From Desulfovibrio inopinatus DSM 10711 (GTDB lineage Bacteria > Desulfobacterota > Desulfovibrionia > Desulfovibrionales > Desulfovibrionaceae): a stretch of DNA of 64,000 nt. The DNA is taken from NCBI RefSeq assembly GCF_000429305.1, contig NZ_KE386878.1, positions 301,036 through 365,035 on the forward strand. The letters run 5' to 3'. Below are positions 26,201-34,181 of the stretch, piece by piece; position 1 is the first letter of the stretch, and the number at the start of each line of letters is the position of its first letter. The translations under genes and the position numbers were made by a program. The notes under the pieces are model-generated. The model was not told the origin of the DNA. It saw only the letters and a program-made list of their open reading frames with translations, and ran no database searches.

Positions 26201-27226
26201 GCCATGCTCTTTCGTGAAGTTGACCGATTTTATAGCAAAACCGCCCAGGCAGAAGCCAAGCGCTTGATGCAACTCGCGTTTATTCAAAAAAATGGATGGA
26301 CTGGACGCCGCGATGGACAGCAGGGAAAGCCAGGAGCGAACGGTTCGGCATTCATAGAATATTTTTTCCCGGCAAGCGAAGTTCCGATTGCCTCAGAATT
26401 GATGGCGGAAACGGGGCGTGTGGCTGACGCACAAAAGGGGATTCGTTTTACGACCTTGCTTGCCACGGGGAATCAAATTGCAAGCTACCTGTTTTCAACC
26501 TATGAACGGCTCTTACAATACCGTGATTCCAAAGCTCGTGAGCTGCATATCAATGATCAAGATCTGACACGGGTTGGTCGAACGATTATCAGCGCCTTTG
26601 AAAAAAAACCGAATAAAGTCATGCGCGTTCCGTTCGTCAATCCGCCTCGTGCTTTTTTGGAAGGATTGAAATTTAACGGTGTTCATGTTGGCAATACTGC
26701 ATCATGGTCTGTTGATGGCGAGTGTGCTGGGTCAGGGAAAAAAGAGGCAAGTGAAGAATTTCGTCGCGATGGCAATCTTGTTCGGCTGGCGCTATGGCTT
26801 GTCGTCAATGATATCTATTCACCTCGCCTTTATGTTCATGGGAAAAATATTTTGGCTCCGGTGTCACTTCCCGATATTCAGGAACTTTTGGAAACCCTTC
26901 GGCGTTTTTTCCCCATTGATGAGGTGTTACATCCCGCGTTGGGAGAAAGTTCCAGGTCGGAACGCGTTACGAGAGTCCTTGTGATTTATAATTTTTTTGC
27001 ACCGCGTGAGGACAAGACTATATGCGACGCGGTTATTGTTTTTTCGACGAATTGGGGGGAAATTTTTTGTCGTGTCGATCCACAAAATATCGATGATTTG
27101 GAAAAAGCCCCACTTGCTTTTTTAGACAAGAATTTGGATAGGCCGCTTGGTCCTGACGCCATGCTCGATGCGGTTTGTCCAGCAAAATCCATGTGTCCGC
27201 GCGTTAATATCGCTCTTTTTGCGTAA
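23270..27226 (+). CDS. class I adenylate cyclase-like protein with pentapeptide repeats
   Basis: An unusually large 1318-residue protein. About 1-430 is an all-helical region resembling HEAT-type repeats. About 455-630 is a pentapeptide-repeat block (repeated A/C-(D/N)-L/F patterns such as FRNCLLDNIDFTKASLTNVRF) predicted to form a right-handed beta-helix. From about 700 it shows the class I (CyaA) catalytic core, with GSIGTIAQTEASDLDIW near 773 carrying the nucleotidyltransferase-like GS...DxD residues. Predicted product: cAMP from ATP. CyaA of enterobacteria (about 850 aa) lacks the pentapeptide block. The start (ATG 23270) lacks a good ribosome-binding site; Met 9 or Met 19 are alternatives. 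It may be co-transcribed with the HD-GYP gene. Confidence 0.83.
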   Translation: MHTSSPFPMLFASLRSILMQSRGTGLAVSPPLLEQASAFLEQLPHDDDIAVGYRAELAFILSEVMTLTADFNLLKRSFFLLTDLGVLGERLCLFFLMKNAISIKHAMTLLEELEPEKKLLMVNGVFSLVRDVDPLLLSWAESTLESMIHEDPEELLVFMERLTERREPAVSSVIQNELASGRMGVWLQQLLALDLDEEQTLFMAKTASRLRSATLAGLLSVRAQRCQSTATQAQIMRLITEDDETLCPRVITGARQFVNRAEPETMLVGLEVLIRNKSEEAATYFVQAYTEMPQIRRQLCAMTAHFSANLFGQVVPLLPKTLLPSFLFFCLYLASLVDGEFFETHCNTYQENAKSEEEKEAISRVQEGYSAYYQSLSSQRRLFRERNRQIHDERVDMAVGELGKDIGSFVLLLKEAAAKLTAKEPKKQKRSCLLGEPGTTITKVRETHTVCSGQTIQGLKLETTTIKHTDLGASRVQSVTFRNCLLDNIDFTKASLTNVRFVNCTLIYCRFRQVRMEKVVFDECTLKGVTFGEAESTGLAMRHCILEECDFYGAWCHEPIFLGCQCSVSAFGLSAWSHGVFDALTFTDCLFEKTLLETMRVQNCRVLACIFLGVRFFNLDTNSAVFERQVVSTVTRLFAAAANTSSPKPHDVLRQKSGMRFVLKLLSQWFFERDMRRRKTRYLEMNARRLEWAAQKMGDRKAAFLSMLPGLLSFGGVQEGRDILSGPACRITGWRPSLETRKQLIEFYGAQAVKTGEAATRESTMELAAIYTIGSIGTIAQTEASDLDIWICFESDQVEADALGSFRRKVLTLEAIAAETFSLEVHFFLMDLQKVRENDFGFSDEESCGSTQSLLLKEEFYRTGVHVAGRYPAWWLVPPGADERLQQRTWDRIQASPTLRSQTLVDLGGLRPIPKAEFFGAALWQIVKSLKSPFKSALKFGLLEKYYMGEDTTVFLCDKIKENIFSGSRDVWDIDAYAMLFREVDRFYSKTAQAEAKRLMQLAFIQKNGWTGRRDGQQGKPGANGSAFIEYFFPASEVPIASELMAETGRVADAQKGIRFTTLLATGNQIASYLFSTYERLLQYRDSKARELHINDQDLTRVGRTIISAFEKKPNKVMRVPFVNPPRAFLEGLKFNGVHVGNTASWSVDGECAGSGKKEASEEFRRDGNLVRLALWLVVNDIYSPRLYVHGKNILAPVSLPDIQELLETLRRFFPIDEVLHPALGESSRSERVTRVLVIYNFFAPREDKTICDAVIVFSTNWGEIFCRVDPQNIDDLEKAPLAFLDKNLDRPLGPDAMLDAVCPAKSMCPRVNIALFA

Positions 27227-27270
27227 TGTGACAGTGGGGTTGATCTATCCTTCAACCGGTATGGAACATC

Positions 27271-27936
27271 ATGATATCGCATTTGATGGACATTGTTTTT
27301 CATCTTGATACATATGTGGCTACGCTTGCCCAAGGCAATGTCCATATGTTGTATTTGCTTTTATTTGTTGTTGTTTTTTCTGAAACCGGACTTGTTGTCG
27401 CAACGGCTTTACCGAGTGATACCGTTCTCTTTGCATGTGCCGCTCTGTCTGCTCAAGGGATACTGTCCCTCGGAATTCTGTTCCCGCTTTTTGTCGTGGC
27501 TGCATTTTTGGGTGACACGGCTAATTATGGGATTGGATATTTTGTCGGGGAACGGTGGTTTCGTACGGGAAAAGTGCCATTTGTTTCGTCTGATCAATTG
27601 CGGACAGCCGAAGGGTTCTATGAGAAACATGGCGGACTGGCTATTGTCGGAGCTCGCTTTGTGCCGGTGCTGAGAGCACTGGCTCCTCTTACTGCGGCCA
27701 TTGCGCTTATGCCGTTGTCTCGATTTCTTTTCTATAATGCCGTTGGTAAAATCCCCTGGGCTGCCCTCTATCTTGCTGGCGGCTATTTCCTTGGCCGGAG
27801 CGAGCTGGCGCAACAACATTTCGGACTTGTTGTGTTTGCCGCAATGGGGGCACCGTTTTGTATTGTTTTGATTCGGGTGAGTTGGTCATATTGGAAAAAA
27901 CGAGGACGCAAAACGGCTGATGGAATGAGACAATGA
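27271..27936 (+). CDS. DedA-family inner-membrane protein
   Basis: A 221-residue integral membrane protein of the DedA/VTT family, linked to membrane homeostasis and undecaprenyl-phosphate or lipid flipping in other bacteria. It shows about five hydrophobic segments and the family patterns FSETGLVV, LGDTANYGIGYFVG and GARFVPVLRALAPLTA (the conserved Arg and Pro of the re-entrant loop). It starts 44 bases after the adenylate cyclase gene and converges on cmk. The stop lies inside the loop of a hairpin that may terminate both genes. Confidence 0.92.
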   Translation: MISHLMDIVFHLDTYVATLAQGNVHMLYLLLFVVVFSETGLVVATALPSDTVLFACAALSAQGILSLGILFPLFVVAAFLGDTANYGIGYFVGERWFRTGKVPFVSSDQLRTAEGFYEKHGGLAIVGARFVPVLRALAPLTAAIALMPLSRFLFYNAVGKIPWAALYLAGGYFLGRSELAQQHFGLVVFAAMGAPFCIVLIRVSWSYWKKRGRKTADGMRQ

Positions 27937-27957
27937 TTTCCCTCGTTCCATCAGCCG
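27914..27957. terminator. shared hairpin between dedA and cmk
   Basis: Imperfect arms of 15 bases (27914-27928 and 27943-27957, 13 of 15 matched) flank a 14-base loop holding the dedA stop. It probably terminates transcription from both convergent genes, although T-runs are poor. Confidence 0.45.
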
Positions 27958-27982
27958 GAATGAATGCCAGATACTTGTGGAT

Positions 27983-28642
27983 TTATGATTGGACGCTTTC
28001 CACGCAATGAACAATGGCGCGAAAAACGCCGTCGATATCCAATGTGGATGTGTCAATGATGACTGCATCGTCCGCAGGCTTGAGCGGGGCAATAGCTCGG
28101 TTGCGATCACGTTCGTCACGTGCGCGCACCTGCTGTTCGATACGTTGAAGGTCAGCGGGTTTGTTCATGGCCTGGAGCTGAAGAAACCGTCTTTGTGCAC
28201 GTATAGCCGGATCGGCATCAAGAAAAATTTTACACTCTGCTTCCGGGAACACCACGGTTCCCATATCACGACCTTCGGCCACGAGGTTGCCATGTTGGGC
28301 CATGCGGCGTTGGGCTTTGACCATAGCTGAACGTACCGAGGTACTTTTTGCCAAAGCGGATGCGGCATTGCCGGCCTCTTCCGTGCGGATGTCTTCAGAC
28401 AGAGGGACTCCATTCAGGAGGAGTACTGCATCGGGGCCTGTGCCCTGGAGAGTATAGTCCAATTTAGACAACGCGGCAGCAATCACGGTCTCGGGAAGTT
28501 CATGGACTCCAGGACCGAGAGCAAGCGCTGCCGAGCGGAACATTGCCCCTGTGTCGAGATAGGTCAGGTGAAAATAGCTGGCTGTTTTGGAGGCAAGGGT
28601 TGTTTTACCAACCCCGGCCGGTCCATCGATGGTCACTATCAT
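27983..28642 (-). CDS. cmk: (d)CMP kinase
   Basis: A 219-residue cytidylate kinase that phosphorylates CMP and dCMP with ATP, supplying CDP for nucleic acid and phospholipid synthesis. The P-loop GPAGVGKTT (G7-T15) opens the protein, followed by LDTGAMFRS for nucleotide binding and AEGRDMGTVVFP. The length is normal for the family. It lies 3 bases after hisC on the same strand, so the pair is one transcript, with the start overlapping the hisC reading context. Confidence 0.95.
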   Translation of the reverse strand: MIVTIDGPAGVGKTTLASKTASYFHLTYLDTGAMFRSAALALGPGVHELPETVIAAALSKLDYTLQGTGPDAVLLLNGVPLSEDIRTEEAGNAASALAKSTSVRSAMVKAQRRMAQHGNLVAEGRDMGTVVFPEAECKIFLDADPAIRAQRRFLQLQAMNKPADLQRIEQQVRARDERDRNRAIAPLKPADDAVIIDTSTLDIDGVFRAIVHCVESVQS

Positions 28643-28645
28643 AAT

Positions 28646-29764
28646 TTATCCGTTCACTTTGAGAGTCAATGCCAACGCCTGGATGAAAGCGTTATTTTCT
28701 TCGGCTGTTCCGACACTGACTCGCATGTGCTCGGGAAGACCATAGCTGGCGAGGGGGCGGATGATGATGCCGCGATGTAAGAGAGCCTCGTGAATGGTTT
28801 TTGTGTCGGGAGCATCGTCCGGCGCTTTGAACATAACAAAATTCGCTTGGGAAGACAGCGGTGTACAGCCGAGGTCGGCAAGTCGGTTTTGCAAATCCAC
28901 CCTGCCGGTAAGGACACATTCCCGTGTAGCACGACGAAAGTGAACGTCTTCAAGCGCTGCAATAGCTGCCGCTTCTGCGAGAATATTCACGCTGAAGGGG
29001 AGTTTAACCCGCATCATGGCGCTATGGAGCCAGCTTGGCATTGCTCCAAAGCCGATACGTAAGCCAGCAAGGCCATAGAGCTTGGAGAACGTGCGCAGTA
29101 CGACAACGTTCTGCAGAGAATCAAGTTGGGGAAGAAGGGAATAGTCTTCTTCAGGGTCGGTAAAATCGGCATAGGCCTCATCGACGACAAGGAGACAGTT
29201 TTCGGGAAGACTTTTGGCAAGCTCAATCAAAGTATCGGCTTTCACCGCATATCCCGAAGGGTTGTCCGGGTTCGTGACGAACACAAGCCGAGTATTGTCG
29301 TCTACCAGAGAAAGCAGCGTTGCGAAGTCAAAAGAAAAATCAGCAGCAAGGCTGGTTTGTCGCAGTTCGACTCCACAAAGCTTGGCTTGCAGCTCGTACA
29401 TTGAAAAGCAGGGTGAAAACGCAACCGCATTGTCTTGTCCCGGACGACACACGACGCGATAGAGCAAATCAATGATTTCGTCAGAACCGTTTCCGGTTAC
29501 AACCGACCCGGCTGAAAGTGCGAACGTGCTTTCGATAGCTTTATTGAGATGGGGGTTGCCGGATTGCGGATAGCGAAAACCGAATGCAGCTTTTTCCTTA
29601 ATTGCTTTTTGGGCCAGGGGCGACGTTCCCAACGGGTTTTCGTTGCTGGCCATTTTAATGACTGTATCCAGACCGTATTTTTCCTTGATCTCATCAATGG
29701 AGAGGCCTGGAACATAGGGGGTGAATGCGGCAACTTCGGGCCGCAAAAGACGATTCATATCCAT
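28646..29764 (-). CDS. hisC: histidinol-phosphate aminotransferase
   Basis: A 372-residue PLP-dependent class I/II aminotransferase of the HisC type that converts imidazole-acetol phosphate to L-histidinol phosphate with glutamate. Seen: MASNENPLG near the N-terminus, VTNPDNPSG, VDEAYADF, the PLP lysine in TFSKLYGLAGLRIG, and RPLASYGLPEHMRVSVG at the C-terminus. ATG at 29764 is weakly preceded by GAGG; an ATG two codons in is possible. It is followed immediately by cmk. Some HisC enzymes also act on phenylalanine or tyrosine precursors. Confidence 0.94.
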   Translation of the reverse strand: MDMNRLLRPEVAAFTPYVPGLSIDEIKEKYGLDTVIKMASNENPLGTSPLAQKAIKEKAAFGFRYPQSGNPHLNKAIESTFALSAGSVVTGNGSDEIIDLLYRVVCRPGQDNAVAFSPCFSMYELQAKLCGVELRQTSLAADFSFDFATLLSLVDDNTRLVFVTNPDNPSGYAVKADTLIELAKSLPENCLLVVDEAYADFTDPEEDYSLLPQLDSLQNVVVLRTFSKLYGLAGLRIGFGAMPSWLHSAMMRVKLPFSVNILAEAAAIAALEDVHFRRATRECVLTGRVDLQNRLADLGCTPLSSQANFVMFKAPDDAPDTKTIHEALLHRGIIIRPLASYGLPEHMRVSVGTAEENNAFIQALALTLKVNG

Positions 29765-29835
29765 TGTCTCACAACCTCATGGGCAAAAAGTGTCCCAGCG
29801 TCATATACTTAAACAGGAACATGAGGCAAGAAGGG

Positions 29836-29876
29836 CGCTCGGGGCTGGGCGGTAAGATACCGACCTGTCCCGAGCG
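29836..29876. terminator. hairpin downstream of the universal stress protein gene
   Basis: Arms CGCTCGGG (29836-29843) and CCCGAGCG (29869-29876) enclose a nested GGTA/TACC stem. The hairpin lies between the usp stop (29933) and hisC start (29764) on the minus strand. No strong T-run is seen. Confidence 0.4.
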
Positions 29877-29932
29877 TAAGATTGCTGGTGTTTACAGAAG
29901 GGAGATCGCAAACACCGCATAAGGTGAAGGAG

Positions 29933-30385
29933 TTATCCTTTCTTGCTTGCCGGGTGTACAGTCAGAACGGGGCAGGATGCGCCTTTGACAACTTTTTCCG
30001 CAACCGAACCGAACAAGATGAGATCGATACCCTTTCTGCCATGTGTTCCCATAACAATCATGTCACAATTTTCTTCTTCCGCTGCATTCAAGATCTCTTC
30101 CGCAGCGTATCCGGTGATAACTTTGCCTTTCACATTGTTTCCGGCAAAATGTTCTTCAAGGAATTCATTCATGGTTTTGTCGGCGCCGGAAACAATTTCA
30201 CCGACAAAGTCTTCAATGGAACTGGGGGGAACATGGAAACCGAGGTATTCACTAAGCGATGGAGCAACATACAGACAAAGAATTTCAGCGTCGTCGCATT
30301 TGGCAAGTGTTTTCGCATATTCAGCCACATGCGGACTATGATCAGAAAAATCAACGGCACACAGAATTTTCTTGAGAGTGACCAT
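29933..30385 (-). CDS. universal stress protein (UspA family)
   Basis: A 150-residue single-domain universal stress protein with the ATP-binding signature MGTHGRKGIDLILFGSVAE (G-2x-G-9x-G-S pattern) and a typical beginning (LKKILCAVDFSDHS). It probably binds ATP and dimerises in the cytoplasm. It is divergent from the sigma-54-driven gene at 30670, with 284 bases between them that hold both promoters. Confidence 0.93.
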   Translation of the reverse strand: MVTLKKILCAVDFSDHSPHVAEYAKTLAKCDDAEILCLYVAPSLSEYLGFHVPPSSIEDFVGEIVSGADKTMNEFLEEHFAGNNVKGKVITGYAAEEILNAAEEENCDMIVMGTHGRKGIDLILFGSVAEKVVKGASCPVLTVHPASKKG

Positions 30386-30616
30386 ATCGGCCTCCGCTTT
30401 AGATCGTTAGCAGCCGGAAGATATCGGTGCGCGGCTGTTTCGCATCTTCTTTTTTGCCAAAACCACACACGATAGACAAGCCTTTTCATGTGCGTTATTT
30501 TCTGAATACACAACATATATAGTTTGGTTGTTTGCATTACATAACAATGGGCAATTCTTTCCCCGGTGTATAATGATAAAGTTATGAAATTCATGGTGAT
30601 AGCGAAATCCATGTGT

Positions 30617-30633
30617 TTGGCAAGCCTCTTGCA
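30617..30633 (+). promoter_or_regulatory. sigma-54 (RpoN) promoter
   Basis: TTGGCAAGCCTCTTGCA matches the -24/-12 consensus with exact GG-N10-GC spacing (GG at 30619-30620, GC at 30631-30632). Transcription would start near 30644, ahead of the ribosome-binding site (30658-30662) of the gene at 30670. Confidence 0.75.
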
Positions 30634-30669
30634 TGTAACAATGCGAACCCCAGGGCGAGGAGTAGGCAA

Positions 30670-31152
30670 ATGAAAGTACAATTCGATCAATTACAAGCTC
30701 TCTACCAAGGGACCGAGGCGAAGAAAGCCAAGGATTCTTCGGGAGAAACCTTTGAAGACATTCTTGCTCGACAGCTTGAACAGGTTTCAGGGGATACATC
30801 GAAGAGTGCGCTTGTACCGCCTCCCGGTCAAGGCATGGTGGAGTTAACGTCCCTCATGCAGCAGGCTGCGCAACAGTCTTCAGACTCGACCACTGTGGAG
30901 AGTACCGTCATGGCAAACGTCGAAAATTTGCTGAGCGAATGGGAAAATTATGCCGACCAGCTTGGTTCTGGCCAGGAAGGCAACTTGCGCAAGGCCTACG
31001 ACGTACTGGAAAATATTCGAAATGGGGTAGAAAAACTCAAGGACGAGACCCCGAAATTAGGGCAGGGAAGCCCGCTGAACTCGCTGGTCAACGAGATGGA
31101 AGTTTTGGCCGTCACGGAACAGATCAAGTTCAACCGGGGCGACTATATCTAA
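30670..31152 (+). CDS. hypothetical protein under a sigma-54 promoter
   Basis: A 160-residue soluble, acidic, helical protein with Gln/Ser-rich parts and no recognised domain. The C-terminus (VTEQIKFNRGDYI) recalls short helical flagellar or secretion-related proteins, but this is only an impression. AGGAG precedes the ATG at 30670 with a 7-base spacer. In Desulfovibrionales, sigma-54 commonly drives flagellar and some stress genes, so a motility link is possible (inference). A hairpin with a T-run lies about 70 bases downstream. Confidence 0.7.
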   Translation: MKVQFDQLQALYQGTEAKKAKDSSGETFEDILARQLEQVSGDTSKSALVPPPGQGMVELTSLMQQAAQQSSDSTTVESTVMANVENLLSEWENYADQLGSGQEGNLRKAYDVLENIRNGVEKLKDETPKLGQGSPLNSLVNEMEVLAVTEQIKFNRGDYI

Positions 31153-31221
31153 CGGGCCGCCCCCCCCTGGGGAAGGTTCGTAGTGAGGACCTGCCCAACT
31201 TGTCCTGCTTCGAATGTCCCA

Positions 31222-31257
31222 ACGCTCCCGAGCATTTTTGCTTCGGGAGCGTTTTTT
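31222..31257 (+). terminator. Rho-independent terminator
   Basis: ACGCTCCCGAGCA and TGCTTCGGGAGCGT form a 13-bp stem with one bulge, followed by TTTTTT. It serves the upstream gene and overlaps the 3' edge of the convergent thpR. Confidence 0.88.
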
Positions 31258-31819
31258 ATGCGTCATCGGCGTCGTATTGAGCCAAAGCCGTATGGATGGC
31301 GCCGTGAGGCGTGAGACGACTTTCAAAGAGCGTAAATGCATCAATTATCATTTCTGGCCATGGCATTTTTGTAATGGTTTGTTCGAACTCATTCCAATTG
31401 TCCTGTCGTGACGGACGTTTTATTCGACAAATGGTCCAATGTGGACGAAAGGGACGTGTTTCAGGTTCATACCCAAGACGGACAAGTTCATTTTCGATAT
31501 CTTTCGCCAACGTGATAAGCTGTTCCTTGCCTGTGGAGACCCCGACCCATGCAACACGAGGGCGGCGTATGTCTGGAAAATAGCCCCCGCCAGATAGATG
31601 AATGGAAAAAGGAGCAAAGTTGATGGATGCTAATATGCTCGCGATGTCTTCTGTCTTATCTGGGGCGATATCACCGAGAAATTTAAGTGTAAGATGCCAG
31701 GAAACCGGTTTTGACCACGTGAGTGAGGAGTGTAAAAGAGGCTTTGCATTTTGGATACATGCCGTTAACGCCGACTTTGCCTGATCTGATGCCGGAATAC
31801 CAATGAAGAGTCGGGGCAT
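31256..31819 (-). CDS. thpR: RNA 2',3'-cyclic phosphodiesterase (2H family)
   Basis: A 187-residue 2H phosphoesterase that opens 2',3'-cyclic phosphates at RNA ends. Both catalytic HxTx motifs are present: H42-L-T44 (WHLTLKFLG) and H127-W-T129 (RPHWTICRIK). The length is typical. It sits between the convergent sigma-54-driven gene and the divergent purD. Transcription from purD's side shares the 137-base intergenic region. Confidence 0.93.
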   Translation of the reverse strand: MPRLFIGIPASDQAKSALTACIQNAKPLLHSSLTWSKPVSWHLTLKFLGDIAPDKTEDIASILASINFAPFSIHLSGGGYFPDIRRPRVAWVGVSTGKEQLITLAKDIENELVRLGYEPETRPFRPHWTICRIKRPSRQDNWNEFEQTITKMPWPEMIIDAFTLFESRLTPHGAIHTALAQYDADDA

Positions 31820-31912
31820 GGTGCAACCTTTTGATATGCAGTTTGTGTATGGTGCGTGTCGAAATGGGGATTACGTATTGCCAATGTCCTTAATTGCATT
31901 CTCATGAAATAC

Positions 31913-31936
31913 AGGCTAGGGCAACGCCCGAAGCCT
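31913..31936 (+). promoter_or_regulatory. hairpin in the purD leader
   Basis: AGGCT-A-GGGC / GCCC-GA-AGCCT folds into a two-part stem about 8 bases before the purD ribosome-binding site. It does not match the known purine or ZTP riboswitch consensus as I recall it, and could influence translation. Confidence 0.4.
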
Positions 31937-31956
31937 ATTGAAGCAAAGGAGTCGCC

Positions 31957-33228
31957 ATGAAAATATTGATCGTCGGAGCCGGAGGCCGGGAACATGCCCT
32001 GGCTTGGAAACTTTCCCAAAGTCCGTTGGTGGATGAGCTGTTCATCGCTCCCGGAAACGGGGGGACGGTGCTGGAAGGGACGAACGTGGCTATAAAAGAT
32101 GATGACCTGCCCGGCATTGTCGCATTGGCCCAGGAAAAGCAGGTTGATCTTGTCGTCCCTGGTCCGGAGTTACCGTTGGTGCTGGGACTGCAAAACGCCT
32201 TAGAGGCGCATAATATAGCCTGTTTCGGGCCGAGTGCTTACGCGGCTCAACTTGAAGGGTCAAAGGCCTTTTCCAAGACGATCATGCGTGAAGCGGGTGT
32301 CCCCACGGCGGATTTTGCTGTTTTTGATGAATTCGAGGATGCAAAAAATTACCTTGAAAGGCAGACTTTTCCGATTGTTGTCAAAGCTGACGGTTTGGCT
32401 GCAGGCAAGGGCGTTGTCGTTGCACATACCAAAGAGGAAGCTTTGGATGCATTGCAATCGATGATGATCGATAAAGCTTTCGGCATGGCAGGCAAGCGTG
32501 TAGTCATTGAAGAAGCATTGGTCGGTGAAGAGGCATCATTTCTTGCCTTTTGTGATGGCGAACATTGCGTTCCCATGACCGCCTGCCAAGACCATAAGGC
32601 CGTTGGTGAAGGTGATACCGGCCCGAACACGGGAGGTATGGGAGCATATTGCCCAGCCCCCATTTTGCCGGAATCAGAATACGCCAAGACGACTGATCTC
32701 GTCATCAAACCGATTTTGGAAGCGCTGAAAAAGCGTGGAGCGCCTTTTCAAGGTATCCTGTACGCCGGTCTCATGATGACGGCCGATGGTCCGAAGGTGC
32801 TTGAATATAACGCGCGCTTCGGCGATCCGGAATGCCAGCCGCTTTTGATGCGTTTGGAGTCGGATTTGGCCGAAATTATGCTTGCCTGCTGTCAGGGACG
32901 TCTGCATGAGGTGGAAGTGAAGTGGACGCCGCAAACGGCATTGTGCGTCGTCATGGCGGCAAAGGGATATCCGGGATCATACTCCAAGGGGATGGCTATC
33001 TCCGGTATTGACACGGCAGAAAAGCTCGATGGAGTGAAGGTTTTTCAGGCCGGGACAACGGTCGCGGAGGCCGGAACGGTAACATCGGGGGGCCGTGTTC
33101 TGGGAGTAACGGCTTTAGGTGACAATCTTGCTGATGCGAAAAAACAGGCCTACCAGGCAGTTGACCTGGTGTCGTTTGAAAACGGTTTTTATCGTCGTGA
33201 TATCGGCGACAAAGGGCTTGCGAGGTAA
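31957..33228 (+). CDS. purD: phosphoribosylamine--glycine ligase (GARS)
   Basis: A 423-residue enzyme of de novo purine synthesis that ligates glycine to phosphoribosylamine with ATP. It has an N-terminal dinucleotide-like start KILIVGAGGREHALAWKL, the ATP-grasp core (VKADGLAAGKGVVVA, GEEASFLAFCDG), and GPNTGGMGAYCP plus EYNARFGDPE in the active site. AAGGAG lies upstream of the ATG. It is followed by purE with 6 bases between, so the two form an operon and supply consecutive steps. Confidence 0.97.
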   Translation: MKILIVGAGGREHALAWKLSQSPLVDELFIAPGNGGTVLEGTNVAIKDDDLPGIVALAQEKQVDLVVPGPELPLVLGLQNALEAHNIACFGPSAYAAQLEGSKAFSKTIMREAGVPTADFAVFDEFEDAKNYLERQTFPIVVKADGLAAGKGVVVAHTKEEALDALQSMMIDKAFGMAGKRVVIEEALVGEEASFLAFCDGEHCVPMTACQDHKAVGEGDTGPNTGGMGAYCPAPILPESEYAKTTDLVIKPILEALKKRGAPFQGILYAGLMMTADGPKVLEYNARFGDPECQPLLMRLESDLAEIMLACCQGRLHEVEVKWTPQTALCVVMAAKGYPGSYSKGMAISGIDTAEKLDGVKVFQAGTTVAEAGTVTSGGRVLGVTALGDNLADAKKQAYQAVDLVSFENGFYRRDIGDKGLAR

Positions 33229-33234
33229 TAACAC

Positions 33235-33723
33235 ATGGCCAAAGTTGCGATTTTTATGGGGAGCATTTCGGACGAGCCGATTATGCGTCCATGTTCAGAT
33301 GTCTTGAAAGAACTCGACATTGAGCACGTATTTACGGTGACATCCGCCCATCGTACGCCTGAACGTACCGAAAAACTTGTGTCTGATCTTGAAGCAGACG
33401 GGTGTCAGGTGTTCATTTGTGCGGCTGGCATGGCTGCTCATTTGGCTGGAGCCGTTGCAGCCAGGACAACCAAGCCCGTTATCGGCGTTCCCATCGCGGC
33501 TTCGGCATTAGGCGGTATGGATGCGCTGTTAGCTACAGTCCAGATGCCTCCCGGGTTTCCTGTTGGCACTGTGGCTCTCGACAAAGCTGGTGCAAAAAAT
33601 GCCGCATGGATGGCTGTGCAAATCTTGGCGCTCAATGATCCTGAACTCACGAAAAAGCTGGCTGATGAGCGTCAAAAGCTCAAAGATGCTGTGATAAAGT
33701 CGGCTGAAGAGCTTACGGCGTAA
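33235..33723 (+). CDS. purE: N5-carboxyaminoimidazole ribonucleotide mutase
   Basis: A 162-residue class I PurE that converts N5-CAIR to CAIR in purine synthesis. It shows [12 protein letters not shown] at the phosphate loop, [24 protein letters not shown], and [15 protein letters not shown]. The C-terminal helical tail (about 140-162) is charged. PurK, the usual partner, is not in the window. It is co-transcribed with purD and followed by a strong hairpin. Confidence 0.96.
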   Translation: MAKVAIFMGSISDEPIMRPCSDVLKELDIEHVFTVTSAHRTPERTEKLVSDLEADGCQVFICAAGMAAHLAGAVAARTTKPVIGVPIAASALGGMDALLATVQMPPGFPVGTVALDKAGAKNAAWMAVQILALNDPELTKKLADERQKLKDAVIKSAEELTA

Positions 33724-33776
33724 TTCTGGTATCTCGCGGGGATGGTGACGCCCCGTTCGTAATAAAGAGTACTTTC

Positions 33777-33813
33777 ACGTCGGCCAGTCTCGGTGAACGA
33801 GGCTGGCCGACGT
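33777..33813. terminator. terminator between purE and the small Cys-rich gene
   Basis: A 16-bp near-perfect stem (33777-33792 / 33798-33813, one G-U pair) with a 5-base loop is followed by TGTTGTGTTTG. It sits between convergent genes and could serve both. Confidence 0.72.
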
Positions 33814-33828
33814 TGTTGTGTTTGCATT

Positions 33829-34074
33829 TCAATGCGGACGACAGAAAATTTGGGGTGGATCGTAGTCTCGTACGACGTGAGTGTCGTAATTCGGTTCCTC
33901 GGGTGAACACTCGGGGCACCCATCACATACAAGCAGACAGGTCGCATCAAGTGAATCCGGGGCAACCCCGAGATCAAGAACCATCTCGGTCGAGTCGCCA
34001 GGTTCGAGGATTATCGGACGGCCGCATCGGCCGCATTCCATGAACAATAGTTCTGGGTCGAATGCCTTGATCAT
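33829..34074 (-). CDS. small Cys-rich putative zinc-binding protein
   Basis: An 81-residue protein with six cysteines: ECGRCG near residue 13, CDGCPEC near 57, and FCRPH at the C-terminus. Paired CxxC motifs suggest a zinc ribbon. AAGGAG lies 8 bases upstream of the ATG at 34074, which supports this start over a longer open frame that reaches 34266. The last residues are His-rich (THVVRDYDPPQIFCRPH). No function is recognised; its neighbours are purE and the FetAB-type exporter. Confidence 0.7.
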   Translation of the reverse strand: MIKAFDPELLFMECGRCGRPIILEPGDSTEMVLDLGVAPDSLDATCLLVCDGCPECSPEEPNYDTHVVRDYDPPQIFCRPH

Positions 34075-34181
34075 GAGGGTACTCCTTATGTCTCGGGTTC
34101 GACCTTTCCTTCTTCTGCGTACATTGAAAATCTCATAGCCATACGTCCTTGGCAAGATGAATTTCGGTTCAACTGGTTCGA

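Noticed and set aside
31913-31936. purine or ZTP riboswitch upstream of purD
   Set aside because: The hairpin is too short and lacks the conserved core sequences known for those classes.
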